The notes below the pieces were generated by a model. That model saw nothing but the letters and a program-made list of their open reading frames with translations. It was not told where the DNA came from and did no database searches. The position numbers and the translations under genes are program-made. From assembly GCA_002811645.1 (NCBI GenBank), contig PDIP01000010.1, positions 193,063-257,062 on the forward strand: 64,000 nucleotides of DNA, in the 5' to 3' direction. This document shows, one piece after another, positions 48,118 to 56,801 of this stretch. The first letter of the stretch is position 1. Each line of letters opens with the position of its first letter. The stretch comes from Corallochytrium limacisporum. Its lineage: Eukaryota > Opisthokonta.

Positions 48118-49380
48118 ATGGAAGATACAATGAAATCAGGAGTTCCTGCGTATAGAATATGTGTCGCACCCATGATGCGGGTCACGCACTCGCATTTCCG
48201 TCATGCCATGAGGCTGATCACGCACAGGACCCTTTTGTACACAGAGATGTATACATCGGCGGCCATTTTTCACAACCCAGCATTCAGAGAGGAGAAATTG
48301 GCATTTGACATCAAAACACAAAATCCGATTGCTTTGCAGCTCGGAGGAAGAGATCCGGAAGAGATGGCCATTGCTGCAAGCTACGCAGCGCCGTACGGAT
48401 ACGACGAGATCAATGTCAATGTCGGCTGTCCAAGCTCAAAGGTTGCAGGAGGGAAACAAGCGTTCGGTGCGGCACTAATGCTTGAACCGGAATTGGTCAA
48501 AAACATTACCTACGAAATGTATCAAAAGGTCAGGCTCGCGGCACCCAGCACACCGGTGACGGTGAAATGTCGCATTGGGGTGGATCACCAGGACGACTAC
48601 GAAACCATGCGAGAATTTGTTCGAACGGTAAGTAGCAACGGTGTCGTTAGTCACTTCCAAATCCATGCACGCAAAGCCTGGCTGAATGGTCTAAACACAC
48701 GCAAGAACAGGACCGTGCCACCACTGAAGTATGACTATGTATATCGATTGATCGAAGACTTCCCCGACCTCAAATTTTCTATCAACGGTGGCATCACCAC
48801 CAACACACAGATACAGAGCATGCTGGACCACGGCGTCGACGGCGTCATGATTGGGCGGGGAGCATGGAACAATCCTTGGATGTTCTGGGATGTCGACCGG
48901 CGGTACTACGGCTGCAGCCGCAATCCTGCAGACTGTCCTGGCCAGGTCATCCGCGGATACCAAAAGTACCTAATCGATTTGATCGAGAAAACGAAGAACG
49001 AGCCTCAGGGCGACTGGGCAGAGGTCAATAAGGCCATTGGTACCTTCTGTATTCTGCTGACGGGGGTGCGTGGCTCCCGTCGGGCCAAGGCATTGTTACT
49101 GCAGCAGAGCACGCAGCAGCGGAGGAAAAATCCGGACCTCCTCATTGACAACGTTAAAGCCGCAGTGGAAGCCCTGACAGACTGGGACATTGAGAAGCCA
49201 TTTCATCTACGACAATTGACTCGCCTGGATGGCGAGGAATCCACCAATCACAATGCCAACATTGCCGCTGATGACCAGGAGCAAGGGAACCACAGCAACT
49301 TCGGTGGCAGCGATCGCAGCGAGACCAGTGACCAGCCATTCGATGACGCAGAGGCGAACATTACTCGCCTGGCAGGCTGA
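48118..49380 (+). CDS. DusA-type tRNA-dihydrouridine synthase
   Basis: This flavoenzyme of about 420 residues reduces uridines 20/20a in the tRNA D-loop. DusA features in order: CVAPMMRVTHSHFRH, RTLLYTEMYTSAAI, PIALQLGGRDPEEMA, DEINVNVGCPSSKV with the catalytic Cys, VTVKCRIGVDHQDDYE, IHARKAWLNGL, and SINGGI...GVDGVMIGRGAWNNPW. RKAWLNGL and the NRTVPPL stretch are specific to DusA rather than eukaryotic Dus1-4. After the catalytic barrel and helical domain is a Gln/Asn/Asp-rich tail of about 45 residues. The frame continues upstream to an in-frame ATG at 47992, but that would read through the putative UTR intron, so I chose MEDTM at 48118. Its last 20 bases overlap the end of the convergent THP3-like gene. 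Confidence 0.85.
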   Translation: MEDTMKSGVPAYRICVAPMMRVTHSHFRHAMRLITHRTLLYTEMYTSAAIFHNPAFREEKLAFDIKTQNPIALQLGGRDPEEMAIAASYAAPYGYDEINVNVGCPSSKVAGGKQAFGAALMLEPELVKNITYEMYQKVRLAAPSTPVTVKCRIGVDHQDDYETMREFVRTVSSNGVVSHFQIHARKAWLNGLNTRKNRTVPPLKYDYVYRLIEDFPDLKFSINGGITTNTQIQSMLDHGVDGVMIGRGAWNNPWMFWDVDRRYYGCSRNPADCPGQVIRGYQKYLIDLIEKTKNEPQGDWAEVNKAIGTFCILLTGVRGSRRAKALLLQQSTQQRRKNPDLLIDNVKAAVEALTDWDIEKPFHLRQLTRLDGEESTNHNANIAADDQEQGNHSNFGGSDRSETSDQPFDDAEANITRLAG

Positions 49381-51424
49381 CTAGTCTATTCCATGATTCC
49401 TTTGTGTCGATATTCTGCTTTTCATCATCTGCAAAGATTAGAAATGTTGCATCATTCTCGTCGAACCCCGACTTGTCCTCGTTGTCTGGTGCAAGTGACT
49501 TTCGGAAGAAGTCGTAACTCAGAGACGGCCTGTATGCTTTGAGCATGGCCCGTACACCGTGATCCCGGACTCTTACGCTAAAGTTCTTCATGATCACCAC
49601 GTTCATGTTGGCCTTGTCCAAATCTGGATTATCACGCATCAAATTAAAGAATCCATAGTAGTTATCCGTCATGAGACAGTCCAACACCTTGAAAGCATGA
49701 CGCACCTCCATAGACTGGGCAATGCTCGGTTGCATACGCTTACGGATCGACATAGCTTCAGCGTATTGCTTTGTATAGCAATGGTACAGCACGGAGTAAC
49801 CGGTAAACTCTGCTTCATGCGGATGCACAGGTCTAGAGTCCTGCTGCGTGGTCGTGTTCTCAACTTGATCTTGAGCTCTAAGTTGAGCACCGGTACGGAC
49901 AGATCCCTTTTTCTTCTTTTTCTTCGTCCTGCTTGATGCCGCTCTTGGTTTAATGTCCTCATCAGGCTTAACCACAGCGTAAAGGTGACGCAGCTGACTC
50001 AGGCACTGATGCAGTTCCTCCATGTCATGGTTCTCGAGGGATATCCGTGCGTTCTGCTCGTAGACGTAAATTGTAAATGAATGGCGAATGCACTGCACCG
50101 TAAGATCTTGTCGGATGCTCTTCAACTGCTCTCCAGTGTACTCGTAGCTCTTCTGCTCTTTGTATCGCTTCAAGTGGAATTCCATTGCAGTTTTCAAAAC
50201 TTCTTCACTACGCACGTCCTCTGGGTGCGGCGGTGCAGTCAAACGGAAGTATTTCTTCTCCAGGTTCTGTCCGGTACCAACAATGGCCAGATTGCTCCAG
50301 TCAACTTCATCCATGCCACTGATATCCACCTTCTGTTCATGCGCCTGCGCAATCGCGAAATTTGGATGGGCAGTCATTAAATGCCCAGCAGACCGTCTGG
50401 GGGTGTCCGTTAATGACTTGGCGAAGCGATTTGCCCTGGCATTCTTTGTTTCATGGTCCTCCTGGAGCACACCGCTAGTGATGCTTGTAAGGGGTTCGTT
50501 GCTGATGGCTTGGCCACCCTTTGCTTTCTTAGGCTTTGGGGATTGCCGCGGTGTGGTAGTTGGCGAAGGTAGCGAATCCAACGGCAGGACTGTAACCTTT
50601 GGCTCCCTCTTTGAAATATGCTGCAAGGTGTCCAGGGTCCGCTGTTGGGGTAGGACTGATGTGGTCCCCGGCAATGATGAAGATGTCTTATTAAGGGTTC
50701 TTGTTGCACCGTTTTCAACCGTCTTGTCCTCGGGCGGTGGAGTCGCAAAGCGGCGCCTCTTACGTTTCTTTGTCGGTTGCTGCTGTGGCGTAGTGGTTGC
50801 TTCGTCCAGTGCGATACTGAGTCCTTGTGTAGTCCGTTTGTTCCGCAGAATCGGCGGCTCAAGATCCCAGTCCCTGGTCTGAATGTCCCCGCGAGCGTAA
50901 GCAGCTTCCAAGATTTGTTCAAGGGCCTTCTCAATTTCACTTTCTTTGCCCTGCGCCTTGGCAGCTTCAAAGGATCGTGCTACGTAGTTTTTCAAGGATT
51001 CTGGCCACCCATCTTCGGCATTGTCGTTTTCGCTCTTATTGATCTGGGCTTTTCCCTTGCTGTGTGCCGAAACGGATGAGCTGGTGGTGGTTGTCTTTTG
51101 ACTTCCTGCTAGACCCTTTCGTCCAGCTGATTTCCGGTTGGTGGCAGCTACCGGGGACTGCGATAGAGTTGTTCTACGTCGTCCTGGCATGATACTCGAG
51201 TATGTTGGCGCCTGAACTGGAGAATCATTCTTCGCTGAGAAAGAAGACTGCAGAGACGCCTGCTGGCTGTGGGCAACCGATGCTGGCCGCGCTGCGGTGG
51301 AGGCACCAGCCGCGTATGGATTCGCTGGTGGCCACATCCCTGTCTCCGCAGCGTATTTGGCCCTCCATTCATTGTATTCACGCAGATATTTCGCCCACGC
51401 AGCAGCATTATCTTCCGTGCCCAT
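49361..51424 (-). CDS. SAC3/GANP-domain protein of the THP3/LENG8 family
   Basis: This is a 687-residue protein. The N-terminus is Trp/Tyr-rich (AWAKYLREYNEWRAKYA), followed by a long disordered, basic, Ser/Thr/Pro-rich region. From about 385 to 660 is a SAC3-type winged-helix/PCI-like domain: NLEKKYFRLTAPPHPEDVR, RSEEVLKTAMEFHLKRYK, QDLTVQCIRHSFTIYVYEQNAR and VRHAFKVLDCLMTDNYYGFFNLM. LENG8 and yeast Thp3 work with the PCI protein Csn12 in mRNA maturation, transcription elongation and export. The upstream frame (to 51565) lacks family sequence, so I start at 51424 (MGTEDNAAAW). The stop overlaps the end of the DusA gene by 20 bases on the other strand. No intron. Confidence 0.85.
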   Translation of the reverse strand: MGTEDNAAAWAKYLREYNEWRAKYAAETGMWPPANPYAAGASTAARPASVAHSQQASLQSSFSAKNDSPVQAPTYSSIMPGRRRTTLSQSPVAATNRKSAGRKGLAGSQKTTTTSSSVSAHSKGKAQINKSENDNAEDGWPESLKNYVARSFEAAKAQGKESEIEKALEQILEAAYARGDIQTRDWDLEPPILRNKRTTQGLSIALDEATTTPQQQPTKKRKRRRFATPPPEDKTVENGATRTLNKTSSSLPGTTSVLPQQRTLDTLQHISKREPKVTVLPLDSLPSPTTTPRQSPKPKKAKGGQAISNEPLTSITSGVLQEDHETKNARANRFAKSLTDTPRRSAGHLMTAHPNFAIAQAHEQKVDISGMDEVDWSNLAIVGTGQNLEKKYFRLTAPPHPEDVRSEEVLKTAMEFHLKRYKEQKSYEYTGEQLKSIRQDLTVQCIRHSFTIYVYEQNARISLENHDMEELHQCLSQLRHLYAVVKPDEDIKPRAASSRTKKKKKKGSVRTGAQLRAQDQVENTTTQQDSRPVHPHEAEFTGYSVLYHCYTKQYAEAMSIRKRMQPSIAQSMEVRHAFKVLDCLMTDNYYGFFNLMRDNPDLDKANMNVVIMKNFSVRVRDHGVRAMLKAYRPSLSYDFFRKSLAPDNEDKSGFDENDATFLIFADDEKQNIDTKESWNRLVSLPGE

Positions 51425-51927
51425 TGCTAATCTATAGTGGCACCGAGTGTTCGGTTGCTTTGACTCCTGTTGTCTACTACTCCACCATTGTGGTCGCCCA
51501 TTCGCGTAGTGTAATGCTATGTTCACATCGTCAAAACAGTGTGGTATACCCCAAAAAGGAACCACAACATATTTTACATGGCTTCAAACTGAAGGTTCAG
51601 ACTTCCACTGTCCAAGTACCACCAGTGTCGGGAAAGGCTTATAAACGACATGTCACCGAAATTGAATGCCGCACTCAGCCCACCCTCCTCCAGACCGTGC
51701 GGTGCCTGCTCCCGTCGTTTCCCTCCCCCCCGTCCCGACGGTACGCTTGGCAAAGGCGCCAGGCAAGGAGGCGCTCGCACGAAGAGTTCGCTGTCAGTGG
51801 CTATTTGAGACGAAACGATGTACTCGAACTTCTTATGGTATGAGCAAAGTTGCCACAAGGTCGGCAATCAAGGCCAACACTTTTTTCTTGTATTATAAAA
51901 CAACAAGGTACACATGATCTTCGTCTG
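51425..51927. other. divergent promoter region
   Basis: These 0.5 kb separate the THP3-like gene (leftward) from RNase H1 (rightward). The open frames here are not supported by any domain. Confidence 0.5.
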
Positions 51928-52881
51928 ATGCTTTCGCTCTTACGCACCTGTAAAACCGTCGCGCCAAGCAGTCATCATTTAGGTTGTGTTTGTGTGATGG
52001 GTCGTGTGTCAAAAGGCAAAGCCTCGTACTATGGCGTGCGAAAGGGTCGAAAACCAGGCATCTATCGTGTCTGGGCCGATGCAGAAGCGCAAGTGAAGGG
52101 ATTCACGGGAGCCGTGCACAAGAAATTCCCTAGCGAAGCGGAAGCACAGGCTTTTGTCTACGGACCAACTGGACAACATGCGACACAGGCAATGAAGTCC
52201 GGCACCAAGCTTCCATCCACAAAATCAGCACGAGCAAAGCCCAAGCCTTTCAGTAGACAGAGCGGGAATTTAGAGGTTGACTCGGTTTTGTCCAAGATCA
52301 AACTGATTCCCGACCAGGACAGCGACAGAGCCAAACCTGTCTACCTTCTTGGACGATACGTCGCGGGAAAGGGCAGCTTTTTAATCCACAAGGAAACCGA
52401 CGCGGTTCACATTTGGACTGATGGTGCCAGCAGCAATAATCAATACCAGGATGATCGGAGAAGGGCTGGCTACGGTGTCTTCTGGAATGAGAACCATCCG
52501 TGGAACACCAGTGAGCGACTGGCTGGGCCATGGAAGGTCCAAACAAATCAGCGCGCCGAGCTGATGGCCGCCCTCGATGCCATCGAAAGGGCCTCTGAAC
52601 TTGATCGGGACTTGGTTTTGGTCACGGACTCGAACTATGTCATCAAGGGCATGACGGGAGAATTCAAGAGCATCCTCAACAGTGTCAGTGCAGAGCGACT
52701 GGCACGGTCGGATCAGAGAGTCGAGGCGGTGGTCAACGGTGATCTTTGGCTGCGCATGTTTGCGTTGCTCAAGTCATCAAAGCGACAGATCAGTGTACAG
52801 CACGTGAAGGGCCACAGTGGTGCCTTTGGCAACGTAGAAGCGGACGATTTGGCAGTGAAAGGAGCGGCGAAATCGCAGTGA
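51928..52881 (+). CDS. ribonuclease H1 with N-terminal hybrid-binding domain
   Basis: This 317-residue (or 294-residue) enzyme degrades RNA in RNA:DNA hybrids. The N-terminal hybrid-binding domain (ASYYGVRKGRKPGIYRVW...FPSEAEAQAFV) is followed by a Ser/Lys-rich linker and a type 1 RNase H domain with the acidic residues in place (TDGAS, RAEL, TDSNYV and NVEADDLA). Two in-frame ATGs open the frame: 51928, giving a basic/hydrophobic leader (MLSLLRTCKTVAPSSHHLG) that resembles a mitochondrial presequence, and 51997 (MGRVSKGK), just before the hybrid-binding domain and in a better context (G at -3 and +4). In mammals a similar pair of starts produces mitochondrial and nuclear forms. The frame itself opens further upstream at a TTG (51850), which I did not use. 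Confidence 0.93.
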   Translation: MLSLLRTCKTVAPSSHHLGCVCVMGRVSKGKASYYGVRKGRKPGIYRVWADAEAQVKGFTGAVHKKFPSEAEAQAFVYGPTGQHATQAMKSGTKLPSTKSARAKPKPFSRQSGNLEVDSVLSKIKLIPDQDSDRAKPVYLLGRYVAGKGSFLIHKETDAVHIWTDGASSNNQYQDDRRRAGYGVFWNENHPWNTSERLAGPWKVQTNQRAELMAALDAIERASELDRDLVLVTDSNYVIKGMTGEFKSILNSVSAERLARSDQRVEAVVNGDLWLRMFALLKSSKRQISVQHVKGHSGAFGNVEADDLAVKGAAKSQ

Positions 52882-53014
52882 AGAACCTAAAGAAAGACAA
52901 ACGTATAATAGTCACTACATAGTACCAGCAATGTCATTGTTTGAGAGAAATAGATACATTAGTGATCTGTATTTTAGTTGATTCTTTAACAATGCATTTT
53001 AACATCGGACATTC

Positions 53015-55090
53015 TCAGAGATCGGATTCACTCGTAGTGTGCACGCTTGTGGATGATGACTCCGCAGGATCTGCTGATACTTCCTGTTCGTGGTTGTCAG
53101 ACTGTGTCACTGCATCCGGCGATTGTGCCTGGTGTTGGAGGATTGCCGCGTCGGTGGCTGACGAAACACGGGTGGGCGAATGCGATCCTTCCGACCTACG
53201 CAGATTGCGCCGGGTGGCCTCCAATTCACGTACAGAGATCCTTAAGTGATTATCCGGTGAAGGCTCTCCCGTGCTAGTGCTACCAGAGTTTCGGACATTT
53301 GGGGATGCCTCACGCCTGTCGACGGAAGAGGGTTGAGGTGGTGCGTCGAGCAACTCCTTGAGTTCCAAAGGAGTGGTGGGTTCGGGCGTGGATATCTCCG
53401 GGCGCATTCTCCGCGATTCTAGCATGTCCTTTGCCAAATGGTACAATTTAATTGCAATTAGGACGAGTCCCCGCCAGAGCAATCTTGCAACCAATTGGAT
53501 GTACCTACGACCAGGACCGTAGCCATTCGCCAGGAGGGCAATGAAGGTGACGTTGAACACTAGTTTGGCAATCGGATTCTCCAAAATAGATAATCCGTAG
53601 TGTTCCTGGTTGAGGATCACCTGCTCCAAAGCATGAATACCAACCGCCCGTCCCAGCAGTGGCTGTGAGGTGGTTAGCAAGAGGAATGCACTAAGCACCA
53701 CCAGTAGTCTGTCGAAGGAACGTTCGTCATGTTTCTTGAGCATCTTTTGGGTAATGTCCAATCGCCAGAAGCCGTACAAGGTAGCCAGAAGAATGTAGAC
53801 CATCATGGTAACCTGTAATCCAACTGCAATTGGCGGAATGAAGCGCCAAATGACTAATTGACTCAAACCGGCGGCCTTCAATGCCTCATCCGCATACCGA
53901 TCGAGCTGGCGTATGACCGGGTTCACAGCTCCCCAGAGCATGTGCAAGGCAAACAGGGTGACCGCAATATAGTTGAATACAACGTGCATAGTGTGCACAG
54001 TCCTGGGGATACGGAAGGCAGGCATGCGTTCAAGTCCTGTGGCTTCTTGGGCGTTGTGCCGCATCTTACGGTATTCGTAGCTCTTCCGGAAGTCCTTACC
54101 CTGTAGCCTGCTAGAATACACGACCTTCACCTCGCCCTCGATTTCGTCAGCTTCATACCGGCCTTCCCCTTTGCTATCTTCTGGCACCATCATCAACATA
54201 GCAGGGTCTACTGCAACCTCATACTCCACACTGTATCGATTGGTAACACTGGGAAGGGTCCTGAAGCCGTCCGGAGCGCACCACGCGAACATTGCAATAC
54301 CCGCGAAACTGACCAGCAGTTGTAAAACCATAGGTACAGACTGCCAACTCAAACCGATGGTCCAGGTCGCGACTGCGGTAATTCCAAGAACTAGTGCAGC
54401 AATCTGAGCAATGACCACTATAGTTTCCAGCATGTACCCCCAGAACCCCTTTATGATAATCCCTTCCGCCTCGCGAATCAAGTACGCAAACGGCAACAGC
54501 GCAAACATACATATGTTGCTGCTGAGCAGTACTGCTTCCCAAACTCCAGAAATGAGATCAAAGGTCAGCCAATTGAGGTAATCCGACCCTTGGTTGTTGT
54601 GCAGAATGAAATAGCAGATGATTGTCATCGGTTGCAACACGGCCAGGAGAATGGATGTGGCTAGTGTATATGACGCAATGATTCGTTGGATCATGCCAGT
54701 GATCCATCCATATTCGGTTGACCGATTTCGATCATGCAAGACACGCCGCAATGCTGCGTTTTCTTCCCGTGACTGTGATCGTTTGTATTCGCTTATCGAT
54801 GCTTCTCCTGTAGCCTGACTGCTTCTACGCCTTTGCTGAATCCGTTCAGTAAACACATTGTATTGCAGGACAATTAGATAGGACACCAAGAAGAGGATTA
54901 CGTAAAGCGTCCCCAGTACTGTCTTTTCACGCACGCCCTCATCAAATTCCTGGCCATCAACAATATCATCATTAGTGTCATTTACTCCAGGTACACAGAT
55001 GGATGACCCGTCGATATTGTTAAACTCGTCTGAGTTCCCGGCGCAAGATTGGCCTTCCTGTACCAAGTACGGCAATGCGAAGGAGCTCAT
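53015..55090 (-). CDS. LMBR1-like multi-pass membrane protein
   Basis: This is a 691-residue protein with about nine predicted membrane segments. The family block is clear: ILHNNQGSDYLNWLTFDLISGVWEAVLL, SNICMFALLPFAYLI, then EAEGIIIKGFWGYMLETIVVI, matching the LMBR1/LMBR1L signature (human limb region 1 and lipocalin-1 receptor-like). The N-terminus is outside a membrane and begins with MSSFALPYLVQEGQS; the C-terminal 130 residues are a Ser/Thr/Pro-rich cytosolic tail. LMBR1L/LMBD proteins act as endocytic or signalling receptors; in this lineage the ligand is unknown. It is convergent with RNase H1, with 133 bases between the stops. No intron seen. Confidence 0.85.
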   Translation of the reverse strand: MSSFALPYLVQEGQSCAGNSDEFNNIDGSSICVPGVNDTNDDIVDGQEFDEGVREKTVLGTLYVILFLVSYLIVLQYNVFTERIQQRRRSSQATGEASISEYKRSQSREENAALRRVLHDRNRSTEYGWITGMIQRIIASYTLATSILLAVLQPMTIICYFILHNNQGSDYLNWLTFDLISGVWEAVLLSSNICMFALLPFAYLIREAEGIIIKGFWGYMLETIVVIAQIAALVLGITAVATWTIGLSWQSVPMVLQLLVSFAGIAMFAWCAPDGFRTLPSVTNRYSVEYEVAVDPAMLMMVPEDSKGEGRYEADEIEGEVKVVYSSRLQGKDFRKSYEYRKMRHNAQEATGLERMPAFRIPRTVHTMHVVFNYIAVTLFALHMLWGAVNPVIRQLDRYADEALKAAGLSQLVIWRFIPPIAVGLQVTMMVYILLATLYGFWRLDITQKMLKKHDERSFDRLLVVLSAFLLLTTSQPLLGRAVGIHALEQVILNQEHYGLSILENPIAKLVFNVTFIALLANGYGPGRRYIQLVARLLWRGLVLIAIKLYHLAKDMLESRRMRPEISTPEPTTPLELKELLDAPPQPSSVDRREASPNVRNSGSTSTGEPSPDNHLRISVRELEATRRNLRRSEGSHSPTRVSSATDAAILQHQAQSPDAVTQSDNHEQEVSADPAESSSTSVHTTSESDL

Positions 55091-56801
55091 TGTGTTACAG
55101 TGTTGTTCATGTATTCAACTACATCGTACAACTTTTGCTTCTTACATTTTCTTAAACTGCCCAACGGCAGGCTTCAGGCTCTGAATCAGCTCATGGTGAA
55201 ATCTCAAGTCGTTTCATGCACCAAACGATTTCGCAGTAACCCTTCCCAGACTCGCCGGTTTCTCCAATAGCAAGCCTTGCTCTATGGCTTCATCAATTAC
55301 ATTTATAAGATCTTCTCGTTAAAAAACCTTTTTTTTGTAAATTGAACCTTCACAAAGGTGATAAGTGCTGCCAAGAATCTGATGGTCTCTTGCGCTTTCT
55401 TTGTGCTCGTCCCGAGTTCGTTTGCTTGCTGTTCCCTTCCGGGACCCCGTCCCTTTGCGCATCACAGTCCCACAGGTCAATACTCAATATATGAGTTTTT
55501 GCGCAACCCACGCGAGACAGGGCGAATTTGAACCGGGCGACGATACTCTTCGGAGTCTTCGGCAAGACGCGGACCCTGAGGCAGACTATCGTACCCATAC
55601 CATAGGACTCGAAATCCAAAGCTTTCCAAAGAATATTTTCTTGTACCACGTACTCAGAATGGGTCCCGTCCTGCATCAGAAAGGGAAACCAGATTGAAAA
55701 CTTCTCCATAAGAGTTACCTGGGACCTCTTCGTGCACACGTTCGCTTGAAGCCCCAGTTTTCATTAATTTCCCGCTTGAAAATCTGACACGAATCTTCAG
55801 TGTTCCCGAAAGTTTCCCCCGGTTTCCCATAGTAGACCTATGAGGTGTCCGGGGTCATAGTGTTTACTCCCATCATTTGTGAACAGCTGTCGGTGATGGG
55901 ATCCCCTCTTGGTATATAATAGTCGTTTGCACTGGGGATGGGAAGGCTAGGGCCGATGAGCCCCTCCCACCGCCTCCCCTTCCTTGCGGGGTTGGGGAGA
56001 GACCCGCTCCAGCAACAGTCGATGTGCGGCCCCTCCTCACTCCCAAAGCTGTCCCCCTCGTATCATAGACTCACTATGAAACACTGTTTCTGGTCGAGAA
56101 GCAGAAGACCGACAAAACTGGGGAAATGAAAGCCCACCACCACAGCGGGGGTTTGTCGTTTGGGTTTGCGTAGGACAGGGTTTTGGGCGGGAGTCCAAAT
56201 TTGGGAGTCCAATTAGAATATCTGCCCTAGAACCGCCATAGTCAGGAAGAGTGGACGCACCGTTATCGTTCTACGCCTCGGTGGAGAGATGAGGGCGACG
56301 CGAAACTAGGCCCCCGGAAGCGCCTCACGATGATTCGGGAACAGAGGATTTCAAAGATAAACCGAAAGTATATTGAATTTACGCCAACTTTGCACGTTCG
56401 GACTCTGGTGAATGTCGCCCCGTTGTGGTACTTTCAGTATAGCCGGGACTGGCGAAAAGCCAGTTTTGCCTCGCCACCCAATTGTTGTGATGGGGGAGCG
56501 GATAGCCATAGTCACAGATTCCTTCATGAATGAGAAGGGCTGGATTTGGAGACCGGTGGTGACGACGAGGAAAACGATAGCGGGTTGATGGACTAAGCCA
56601 CAGTCGCACAGTGTTGCGAACGTATTGAATGTGGTGTTGCTGATGTGAAAACGGGATTGCCCATTACATCTCATACCGAGACGGCCTCAATAAGCTAAAT
56701 AGCATCTTCTGCTTAGGGGTTGGTTGGAAAGCTTGGTGATCAATCAGATTAGAAATAGAGGAGTTGCTTCTCAGGTGCAGTAGTTCCGCAAATAATCAAC
56801 T
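55091..56801. other. divergent intergenic region, no gene recognised
   Basis: This 1.7 kb spacer lies between the LMBR1-like and PLAA genes. A C/G-rich inverted stretch lies at about 55958-55995 and a TATATAATAG near 55913-55922. Competing frames on both strands at 55350-55740 show no known domain, so I did not call them. Confidence 0.45.

Noticed and set aside
55500-55640. A GGTTCAAATTC box B-like sequence as a tRNA gene
   Set aside because: No matching T-stem, acceptor stem or box A at the right distance.
55350-55740. Opposing frames of about 98 and 129 codons
   Set aside because: Both strands are open over the same bases and neither product shows a known domain.
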